A stretch of 7,198 bases of DNA. It comes from Lachnospiraceae bacterium (GTDB taxonomy: Bacteria; Bacillota_A; Clostridia; Lachnospirales; Lachnospiraceae). Below, in pieces: positions 1-5,551 of this stretch. How positions within the stretch are numbered: position 1 is the first letter of the stretch; every line of letters begins with the position of its first letter. The position numbers and the translations under genes were made by a program. The DNA lies in the NCBI GenBank assembly GCA_017614185.1, contig JAGACI010000149.1:1-7198 (forward strand), read 5' to 3'. The notes under the pieces were generated by a model that worked only from the letters and a program-made list of their open reading frames with translations, was not told the origin of the DNA and did no database searches.

Positions 1-615
1 AATGTGATAAGTGATTCCCGAATCATCGCCCGCAAAAAACTTTGCAAACTTATCTCCAAGTCCAAGCGCATCTCCGCCACCTGTAAGAATAAGAACATTT
101 TTAACTTCTTTTCTTACCTCGTAATCAGTCTCTGAAAATTCCTGCCTTATAGGGACAAAATCAGCTCCGCATAAAACCTTGGCAGAGGAATCCGCCAGCT
201 CTTTTTGCTTTTTTTCATCTGCAAAAAGATTATAGTTTAAAACAAGATCGGCACTTATGTGTCTGTCAGTTCTGTCATCAATATATCCCGTTTTGGTGAC
301 TGCCTTTAAAGCCTTTAAGTACTCATCCGTAACCCTGTAACTGTCAATCATAAGAAAGCTTATGTTTAGCTTTTTAATAAGCCCGATGAGCTCCGAAAGT
401 TCCTCATTTATGGGAGTTTCCATCACATCTTTCGCAGAGTAAGCCGCAAGACAATAAGCCTCGTAGCCTCTCTCATTTATAAGAGAAACCGAGTCTTCGT
501 TGCAGGTAATAAAACAAATGTCTTTTTTGTCGGGAAAAGCATCCGCTATGGTAAGACATCTCATTATGTGGCCTGCACCTATGCTGTTACTTCCGTCAGC
601 TCTGAAAGCAATCAT
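1..615 (-). CDS. pseG: PseG, UDP-2,4-diacetamido-2,4,6-trideoxy-beta-L-altropyranose hydrolase (3' part cut off by window edge)
   Basis: PseG removes UDP from the UDP-linked 2,4-diacetamido-trideoxy-altrose intermediate, a cytoplasmic step of pseudaminic acid synthesis; that sugar commonly decorates flagellin or surface polysaccharide. The frame is open from the ATG at 615 to the window edge, giving 205 residues. Visible family marks are the N-terminal RADGSNSIGAGHIMRC (residues 5-20), whose His16 corresponds to the catalytic His17 recalled for Campylobacter jejuni PseG, then LMIDSYRV (88-95), YIDDRTDRH (111-119), LCGADFVPIRQEF (148-160) and the start of the nucleotide-binding half, LTGGGD (177-182). 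The usual GGSD/GGTD is GGGD here. Family members are roughly 270-350 residues, so the C-terminal nucleotide-binding part is missing only because the window ends. The start is supported by AGGTGA at 620-625, which overlaps the upstream stop; the 8-bp gap suggests translation as the last visible gene of an operon. An SpsG-like relative acting on another sugar is the main alternative. Confidence 0.88.
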   Translation of the reverse strand, partial: MIAFRADGSNSIGAGHIMRCLTIADAFPDKKDICFITCNEDSVSLINERGYEAYCLAAYSAKDVMETPINEELSELIGLIKKLNISFLMIDSYRVTDEYLKALKAVTKTGYIDDRTDRHISADLVLNYNLFADEKKQKELADSSAKVLCGADFVPIRQEFSETDYEVRKEVKNVLILTGGGDALGLGDKFAKFFAGDDSGITYHI

Positions 616-619
616 AATG

Positions 620-625
620 TCACCT
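620..625 (-). promoter_or_regulatory. Ribosome binding site of pseG, overlapping the upstream stop codon
   Basis: AGGTGA lies 4 bases before the pseG ATG and shares its first two bases with the TAG stop (624-626) of the preceding gene. It fixes the pseG start and suggests that translation of the two genes is coupled. Confidence 0.7.
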
Positions 626-1058
626 ATTTATTCCAGTTTCCGAGAATCTCATCTATTTTATCAGCCTGGTTTTGGTACTCACCCATTTCGGGTTTATACT
701 CTTCCATTCTCTCTTTGTAATCATCGGCACGCGAGTTCCCCGCTGCCTTAAGAGCATAGTAAGGAATCGCCTGATAGTAGTACTTGCCCACGTTTCCAAG
801 CTCTTTTTCTTTGGGTGAAATCGACTCGAAATCCGCTTCCTTCTGACAGATCCAGGTGTTAATTCTGTAGAAGTTCCTGTCATCAAGACGGTATTCCATG
901 TTGTTAAATGTAACGCTGTAACTGCCGCCGTAGTCTCTGATTTCGTTTATCATTCCGATTCCCATGCCGACAAAGATAAGCACAAGGATTACGAGAATTA
1001 TTTTATATGTAATTCCAATCTTTGTTGTATTATTGGCAGAAGCTCTATTCTGATTCAT
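624..1058 (-). CDS. Small single-pass membrane protein of unknown function
   Basis: I do not recognise this 144-residue protein. It has a short polar, Asn-rich N-terminus (1-16), one strongly hydrophobic segment (about 17-37, rich in Ile, Val, Leu and Gly) and a polar, charged domain of about 105 residues. There is no signal-peptidase site, so it is probably an N-in anchored protein whose C-terminal domain faces outside. That domain begins with likely beta-strand sequence (GGSYSVTFNNMEYRLDD, 44-60) and ends in a helix-prone stretch rich in Tyr, Glu and Lys (about 80-140). It has a single Cys (71) and, unlike its two upstream neighbours, no zinc ribbon. The frame is open to an earlier ATG at 1091, but the start at 1058 is preferred because GGAGG sits 6 bases before it. 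It overlaps the upstream gene by 14 bp and precedes pseG by 8 bp, so it is probably co-transcribed with both. Confidence 0.75.
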   Translation of the reverse strand: MNQNRASANNTTKIGITYKIILVILVLIFVGMGIGMINEIRDYGGSYSVTFNNMEYRLDDRNFYRINTWICQKEADFESISPKEKELGNVGKYYYQAIPYYALKAAGNSRADDYKERMEEYKPEMGEYQNQADKIDEILGNWNK

Positions 1059-1878
1059 ATTTAGCCTCCATTGCCTCACATAGTCTTGCATTCATCTTTG
1101 CGGGTGTCAGTTTGTCAAATTCATCCATCTCCTCATATGGAATATCAAAATAGTAGGAGATGATGCATCTTGCGTTCTCTTTAAGAACAGCATATGTTTC
1201 CATATGCTTTTCGCTAAACCCGTCGGGGTGATAGCTGTAGTATTTGGAAGTCGGGTCAAATTTTTCAACATAATCTTTATATCTTTTTAAGAAGCTTGAA
1301 TAATAGTCTCCGACATTTGTCGCTCTCCTGTCCAGCCCTTCGTTAAACTCATAGGTGCCGGGTTCATATATATTGGCAAATTCCTGCAAAGAACTGATGC
1401 TGTAGATAATATTCTCATAGGCAGCGCACATCATGTTTACTCCATGATACTCCCTGAAACCCTCTTCCTCACTGAAATTTCTAAGTGAGTTCTCTTCAAA
1501 CATTTTATTTAACGCATAATACTGCTCGGTATCCTCATAGTAAGAAAGGGTGCTTAGAATCTCAGCCTTATTGCTTTTAGCCTGTCTTGCCTTTATTGAT
1601 CTGGCGATGCTGTAAGCATTTTTCATACAGACTATCTCTGCAAGAATAAGCGCAACAAGAACAGCAATCACCGCAATCAATGCAGCCTTCTTGCTGTCTC
1701 TTTTGTTCTCTGCAACAACTGTATTTCTTGTCTCGTCAAAAGCCATCTTGTAGGCTTTCATCTTCTGCCTGTGTTCGGTAAACTGCTGCTTCTTGCTTCC
1801 GCAGTTGGGGCAATAGTCGCCTTCCACAGTAAGAGGGGCGCCGCAAAACGGGCATTGGGTTGTAGGTGCTTCAGCCAT
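1045..1878 (-). CDS. Zinc-ribbon single-pass membrane protein, function unknown (paralogue 2)
   Basis: This 277-residue protein starts with a cytoplasmic zinc ribbon, CPFCG (9-13) and CPNCG (23-27), in which Cys9, Cys12, Cys23 and Cys26 should bind one Zn ion. A basic, helix-prone linker follows (28-64), then one hydrophobic membrane segment (about 65-84, ALIAVIAVLVALILAEIV) and a polar domain of about 190 residues rich in Tyr, Glu and Asn. By topology rules that domain should lie outside the cell. It contains helix-prone stretches such as YYEDTEQYYALNKMFEENS that resemble a part of the upstream gene product. There is no catalytic motif that I can see. The start is supported by AGAGGA (1884-1889) 5 bases before the ATG, 10 bp after the upstream stop. 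Zinc ribbons of this type are often structural or mediate protein contacts, so no DNA-binding role should be assumed. Confidence 0.8.
   Translation of the reverse strand: MAEAPTTQCPFCGAPLTVEGDYCPNCGSKKQQFTEHRQKMKAYKMAFDETRNTVVAENKRDSKKAALIAVIAVLVALILAEIVCMKNAYSIARSIKARQAKSNKAEILSTLSYYEDTEQYYALNKMFEENSLRNFSEEEGFREYHGVNMMCAAYENIIYSISSLQEFANIYEPGTYEFNEGLDRRATNVGDYYSSFLKRYKDYVEKFDPTSKYYSYHPDGFSEKHMETYAVLKENARCIISYYFDIPYEEMDEFDKLTPAKMNARLCEAMEAKYESE
1065..1069 (-). promoter_or_regulatory. Ribosome binding site that decides the start of the small membrane protein
   Basis: GGAGG followed by a 6-base spacer and ATG at 1058. It lies inside the last codons of the upstream zinc-ribbon gene. The in-frame ATG at 1091 would give 11 extra residues lying wholly in the upstream coding region, so the shorter protein is more likely. 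Confidence 0.7.
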
Positions 1879-1888
1879 TTCTGTCCTC

Positions 1889-2692
1889 TTAGTTCTGATT
1901 CCTTGACTTAATATACTTCTTGAATTCTTCTATACCTCTTATTTCGGACCCATCATAAGCGAATGCGTCATACATTTCCTGCCACTCATTTTCAGTTATT
2001 CCGCTTACCTCGATTGCCTTTTCTTTAACTTCCAGGGCCCATTCTTCCGCAGTCTTTGATTCCTCTTCCGACAGTTTAAGTAACGATTCGCTTTCGTAGT
2101 TATCCCTGTTATAGTTGAAGTTTAGCATAATAGAGTCGTAGTATACCCACGTAAGACTGTCATTCACATATTCGCTTCCGGAAGCCAGATCCTCCTCATA
2201 ACGCGCTGCGTCCTTTTCAAACCAGGTTTTGTACTGGTATAAGGAAATCATTTTATAGTGCTTCCAGTCATATATCTGATAGTTCTTACTGTTTTCCTCA
2301 TAATACTTTGCTATGCCGTCATAGTCCCCTGCCTCGTACATTGCATCAAGTTCGGCATAAACGGCCTGTCTCTCATTATATGAAAGCTGATAATGTCTCT
2401 CGTCAAACTTCTCCGCAATAACATGAACAGTAAAGGCGATTAAGACAATCAAAACAACTGCAATCGCAGCTATGATAACAAACTTTGTTCCGGATTTAAG
2501 CGTTCTCTTAAACTCTTCCTCCGAATCGTCTCCCATCTCGGAAAGGTCTGCCCTGACATCCTCAAGCTTATTGAAATAATCGATTTCGGCACCGAGAATG
2601 TTAATTGACCCGCAGTAATTGCAGTAAGCCTGAGACTCTTTAATTGTAGCCCCGCATTTGGAGCATTTAATCATTTTTTCCGCATTTCCCAT
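1889..2692 (-). CDS. Zinc-ribbon single-pass membrane protein, function unknown (paralogue 1, first gene of operon)
   Basis: A protein of 267 residues with the same plan as its downstream neighbour. It has an N-terminal zinc ribbon CSKCG (10-14) and CNYCG (24-28) with the same ten-residue spacing between Cys pairs, an acidic linker (about 40-62, with DDSEEE), a membrane segment (about 70-93, VIIAAIAVVLIVLIAFTVHVI) and an acidic, Tyr-rich domain of about 170 residues predicted outside the cell. No enzyme motif is seen. The start is uncertain. Met1 (2692) follows a weak GAGAAAG, but the likely promoter would begin the RNA only about 3 bases before it. Met7 (2674) would have a leader of about 20 bases, though only a weak purine-rich site, and would keep the whole zinc ribbon. 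This is the first gene after the divergent promoter region and probably heads the operon that ends in pseG. An anchor or sensor of the cell envelope is possible but is only a guess. Confidence 0.8.
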   Translation of the reverse strand: MGNAEKMIKCSKCGATIKESQAYCNYCGSINILGAEIDYFNKLEDVRADLSEMGDDSEEEFKRTLKSGTKFVIIAAIAVVLIVLIAFTVHVIAEKFDERHYQLSYNERQAVYAELDAMYEAGDYDGIAKYYEENSKNYQIYDWKHYKMISLYQYKTWFEKDAARYEEDLASGSEYVNDSLTWVYYDSIMLNFNYNRDNYESESLLKLSEEESKTAEEWALEVKEKAIEVSGITENEWQEMYDAFAYDGSEIRGIEEFKKYIKSRNQN

Positions 2693-2701
2693 GTCTTTCT
2701 C

Positions 2702-2730
2702 AGTATAAATGTATTCCTTGACGGTATCAA
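2702..2730 (-). promoter_or_regulatory. Sigma-A-type promoter for the zinc-ribbon/pseG operon
   Basis: On the minus strand, TTGATA (2725-2730) and TATACT (2702-2707) are separated by exactly 17 bases (2708-2724). Both hexamers are close to the TTGACA/TATAAT consensus. Transcription would start near 2695, only about 3 bases before the first possible ATG at 2692. Its -35 region and spacer overlap the promoter that reads the other way into pncB. Confidence 0.65.
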
Positions 2731-2734
2731 GAAA
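2714..2734. repeat. Imperfect inverted repeat centred on the abutting -35 boxes
   Basis: CTTGA (2717-2721) and TCAAG (2727-2731) are perfect inverted arms around a 5-base centre. Beyond one mismatch (2716/2732) two more pairs match (2714-2715 with 2733-2734). The centre is base 2724. It may be a repressor site acting on both promoters, or simply the result of two TTGA-type -35 boxes facing away from each other. I cannot tell which from one sequence. Confidence 0.4.
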
Positions 2735-2746
2735 AAGACTTATTCT
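2718..2746 (+). promoter_or_regulatory. Sigma-A-type promoter for pncB
   Basis: TTGACG (2718-2723) and TATTCT (2741-2746) with a 17-base spacer. The -35 box matches consensus at five of six positions and the -10 box at four of six. RNA would start near 2753, giving a leader of about 42 bases before the pncB ATG at 2795. No riboswitch fits in so short a leader. Confidence 0.6.
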
Positions 2747-2780
2747 TTTTAAAAATGTATAGCAACATTCACTACCATAT

Positions 2781-2787
2781 GAGGGAG
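2781..2787 (+). promoter_or_regulatory. Ribosome binding site of pncB
   Basis: GAGGGAG followed by 7 bases and the ATG at 2795. This is the first ATG with a strong purine site after the promoter, and it agrees with the conserved N-terminus of the family. Confidence 0.7.
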
Positions 2788-2794
2788 ATAATTA

Positions 2795-4252
2795 ATGAGC
2801 GCAAACAATCTGACTTTAATGACTGATTTATACGAGCTTACGATGATGCAGGGGTATTTCAGAAACAAGGACAAGAATACCACCGTAATCTTCGATGCAT
2901 TTTTCCGTACCAACCCCTGTGGAGGCGGTTACGCTATTTCCGCAGGCCTCGAGCAGGTTATCGAGTATGTGGAAAACCTTCGCTTTGACGAAGAAGATGT
3001 GGACTACTTAAGAAGTCTCGGAATCTTTGATGAGGATTTCCTTTCATACTTAAGCACATTTAAGTTTTCAGGAGACATCTACGCAATCCCCGAAGGAAGC
3101 GTAATGTTCCCGAGAGAACCCATGATAAAGGTTGTCGCTCCCATCATGGAAGCACAGCTTGTTGAGACCGCAATTCTTAACATTTTAAATCACCAGAGCC
3201 TTATCGCAACCAAGGCAAGCCGTGTATGCTTTGCTGCAAAGGGTGACGGAATCATGGAGTTTGGTCTTCGTCGTGCACAGGGTCCCGACGCAGGAACTCT
3301 CGGTGCAAGAGCCGCAGTTATCGGTGGCTGTATCGGAACCTCAAACGTTCTTTGCGGCAAGCTTTTTGATATCCCTGTCAAAGGCACACATGCTCACAGC
3401 TGGATTATGAGTTTTCCTGATGAATACACGGCATTTAAGGCATATGCGGATATTTTCCCCAACGCCTGCTGCCTTCTTGTTGATACATATGACACCTTAA
3501 AGTCAGGTGTTCCGAACGCAATCCGCGTATTTAAGGAGATGCGTGAGGCAGGTATTCCTCTTAAGAACTACGGAATCCGTCTCGATTCCGGTGACCTTGC
3601 TTACCTTTCAAAGAAAGCAAGAAAGATGCTTGATGAGGCAGGATTTACCGACGCATTTATATCGGCTTCCAACGACCTTGACGAGTTCCTTATCGACTCA
3701 CTTAAAGCACAGGGTGCGGCAATCACATCCTGGGGTGTGGGCACACACCTTATCACCTCCAAAGACTGCCCTTCATTCGGCGGTGTTTACAAGCTTTCTG
3801 CGATTATGGATGAAAACGGGAAGTTTATTCCCAAGATTAAGGTTTCAGAGAATACCGAGAAAGTTACCAACCCCGGTGACAAGAAAATTTACAGAATCTA
3901 CAACAAGGAAAACGGAAAACTCAAGGCTGACCTTATCTGCCTTAAGGAAGAAGTCTTCGATGAGAACGATGACATGCTTTTATTCGATCCCATCGAGCCC
4001 TGGAAGAAGACACTTCTTAAGGGCGGCACATACACCTTAAGAGAGCTCCTTGTTCAGGTATTTAAAAAGGGCGAGTGTGTTTACCACTCACCCAAAGTTA
4101 TGGAAATACGTGAAATCTGCAAGAAAGAACTCGACACTCTCTGGGATGAGACCAGACGTCTCGTCAATCCCCAGAATGTCCATGTGGATCTTTCAAAGAA
4201 GCTTTATGATACCAAGATTGAGCTTCTCGACAAGATGAGTTCTACGAACTGA
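2795..4252 (+). CDS. pncB: Nicotinate phosphoribosyltransferase
   Basis: This cytoplasmic enzyme joins nicotinate to PRPP, with ATP hydrolysis, to make nicotinate mononucleotide, the entry step of the Preiss-Handler route of NAD salvage. The 485 residues match the length usual for Firmicutes and appear complete. Family marks in order are MTDLYELTMMQGYF (9-22), FRTNPCGGGYAISAGL (37-52), EFGLRRAQGPDAG (155-167), GTHAHSW (197-203), LLVDTYDTLKSG (227-238), GIRLDSGDL (260-268), ISASNDLDEF (289-298) and SWGVGTHL (312-319). By comparison with the GTxAHxW motif of other NAPRTases, His201 is the likely phosphohistidine. The C-terminal part (about 340-485) is the usual clostridial extension. Quinolinate or nicotinamide phosphoribosyltransferases are less likely given these motifs and the length. 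It stands alone on the plus strand under its own promoter, divergent from the zinc-ribbon operon, and no other NAD gene is in view. Its last 11 bases overlap the end of the convergent cyclase gene. Confidence 0.95.
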   Translation: MSANNLTLMTDLYELTMMQGYFRNKDKNTTVIFDAFFRTNPCGGGYAISAGLEQVIEYVENLRFDEEDVDYLRSLGIFDEDFLSYLSTFKFSGDIYAIPEGSVMFPREPMIKVVAPIMEAQLVETAILNILNHQSLIATKASRVCFAAKGDGIMEFGLRRAQGPDAGTLGARAAVIGGCIGTSNVLCGKLFDIPVKGTHAHSWIMSFPDEYTAFKAYADIFPNACCLLVDTYDTLKSGVPNAIRVFKEMREAGIPLKNYGIRLDSGDLAYLSKKARKMLDEAGFTDAFISASNDLDEFLIDSLKAQGAAITSWGVGTHLITSKDCPSFGGVYKLSAIMDENGKFIPKIKVSENTEKVTNPGDKKIYRIYNKENGKLKADLICLKEEVFDENDDMLLFDPIEPWKKTLLKGGTYTLRELLVQVFKKGECVYHSPKVMEIREICKKELDTLWDETRRLVNPQNVHVDLSKKLYDTKIELLDKMSSTN

Positions 4253-5534
4253 TAACTCTGTTTCTTCCGGACTGCTTGCCTTCGTAGAGACGGTCATCGG
4301 CTCCCTTAAGAAGCTGATTGACGGTAAGGCCGTCTTTTCGTTCCATTACACCTGAAGAAACCGTTACATGAATCTCATCCGATTCGGAAGTAAAAGTGCT
4401 TTCTTCAACACGTCTTCTGATTCGCTCGAGAATTTCGACAGCTTCCGAAATCTCAGACTGTTCGAATACAAGGAGGAATTCCTCGCCTCCCCATCTTGCA
4501 ACATATCCGTGACCTTGAATATTTTTCTCAAGGATTCTGGAAACGCCTTTAAGAACGATATCTCCGGCTTCATGGCCGTAGGTATCGTTTACTTTTTTAA
4601 AGAAATCTATATCAACTATGGAAACGCAAAACGGAGTCTCATTCTCTGTGTTCTTCGCGTATACCTGATTAAGTCTCTTCTCGGCATATCGACGGTTAAA
4701 AAGTTCCGTAAGGCCGTCGCACTCGATAAGTTTCTTTAGGGACTTCTGCATGGTCTGGGCATTGCGCGCCATATCCCCAAGCTCATCCTTTCTGCCCGCT
4801 ACCTCCTGATGTAAAAGGGCATTTAAGTTTCCTTCGGATACAGCTTTAAAATACTTGTCCACTTTCTCGATGGCGGACACAAAACGCTGTCCCGATGCGG
4901 CACTCGCTGCGCCGATTCCTATAACAAGAACGATTCCTATTAAGATAAGCGGAATAAGAGCTTTGATAAGGCTCTTTTGTATATCTTCCGACGGTTTGCC
5001 GGCAAAGATCATTCCGATTATCTGATTCTCAGAGTTTTTGATCGGTGCATAGTAGGCATAGTAATTGGTTTCGCCGATTGCGGTATCATCATAGAAGTTG
5101 GTCTTGCCCTGATTTAAGACTTCTTCAAGAATCTTATTGGGACAGCCGAATCCGACCGGCCTGTTTCCGGTATCGGAACCGATTGTCGTTAAGATAATGG
5201 TATCAGCATAGTAGATGGTAATTTCAATATCTGTCTTTGCCTTTAAGTCATCGATAAAGGAATAGTCTCTTGTGATTACGGTATCACCTTTTTCAAGCTC
5301 ATACTTCGTCTTGCCACTTGAAACATCAGAGGTAAGAACAAAGTCTCCGGGATAGGTGTAATCATAGTAAAGAAGCACTGCGTTACCGACGTTTTCAAGT
5401 TCTTTTCTCGCCTCGCCAAGCATCGCGAATCTGAAGGAATAATATCCGCAGACCGCAAGAATAAGGCCAAGTCCGATTACAGGTAAAACCGCACGTACAA
5501 GAAATTGTTTTTTGATATTCCAGCTTCCGTTCAT
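4242..5534 (-). CDS. Membrane-bound diguanylate cyclase with Cache-like sensor, HAMP and GGDEF domains
   Basis: The GGDEF domain makes cyclic di-GMP from two GTP at the inner face of the membrane. The 430 residues show a membrane segment (about 12-33), an extracytoplasmic sensor (about 37-185) resembling a single Cache domain (ending YYAYYAPIKN...IIGMIFAGKP), a second membrane segment (about 187-211), a HAMP-like linker (about 212-266) and GGDEF (about 268-430). The catalytic parts look intact: DGLTELFNRR (273-282), VDIDFFKKVNDTYGHEAGD (307-325) with metal-binding Asp308, and GGEEF (349-353). The inhibitory I-site RxxD expected at 340-343 reads QGHG, so normal product inhibition is probably absent. 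The ligand of the sensor cannot be read from sequence. AAGGAGG (5538-5544) stands only 3 bases before the ATG, which is short, but the next in-frame Met (38) would lose the first membrane segment. It lies 17 bp after mfd, so is likely co-transcribed with it. Confidence 0.92.
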   Translation of the reverse strand: MNGSWNIKKQFLVRAVLPVIGLGLILAVCGYYSFRFAMLGEARKELENVGNAVLLYYDYTYPGDFVLTSDVSSGKTKYELEKGDTVITRDYSFIDDLKAKTDIEITIYYADTIILTTIGSDTGNRPVGFGCPNKILEEVLNQGKTNFYDDTAIGETNYYAYYAPIKNSENQIIGMIFAGKPSEDIQKSLIKALIPLILIGIVLVIGIGAASAASGQRFVSAIEKVDKYFKAVSEGNLNALLHQEVAGRKDELGDMARNAQTMQKSLKKLIECDGLTELFNRRYAEKRLNQVYAKNTENETPFCVSIVDIDFFKKVNDTYGHEAGDIVLKGVSRILEKNIQGHGYVARWGGEEFLLVFEQSEISEAVEILERIRRRVEESTFTSESDEIHVTVSSGVMERKDGLTVNQLLKGADDRLYEGKQSGRNRVISS

Positions 5535-5537
5535 ATG

Positions 5538-5544
5538 CCTCCTT
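5538..5544 (-). promoter_or_regulatory. Strong but closely spaced ribosome binding site of the diguanylate cyclase gene
   Basis: AAGGAGG is a near-perfect Shine-Dalgarno sequence but lies only 3 bases from the ATG at 5534, shorter than the usual 5-9. It occupies much of the 17-bp gap after mfd. Spacing may lower the translation rate. Confidence 0.65.
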
Positions 5545-5551
5545 CGCAGGA

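Noticed and set aside
500..751. Plus-strand open frame opposite pseG and the small membrane gene
   Set aside because: It spans two well-supported minus-strand genes, has no family resemblance and no convincing ribosome site.
1059..1091. Upstream in-frame ATG (1091) that would lengthen the small membrane protein by 11 residues
   Set aside because: The added residues lie wholly in the upstream coding region, while ATG at 1058 has GGAGG at a good distance and gives the usual short N-terminus before a membrane segment.
2753..2794. Riboswitch in the pncB leader
   Set aside because: The predicted leader is about 42 bases and shows no substantial hairpin or known aptamer core.
3190..4238. Open frames inside pncB on both strands (about 62 to 177 codons)
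   Set aside because: They are out of frame with a clearly conserved full-length pncB, and their residue composition (rich in Ser, Arg, Pro) is typical of shadow frames.
4238..4262. Possible terminator for pncB: inverted repeat followed by a modest T-containing stretch
   Set aside because: The stem is only 5 bp with a 3-base loop, and no run of T follows directly on either strand. It cannot be supported as an intrinsic terminator.
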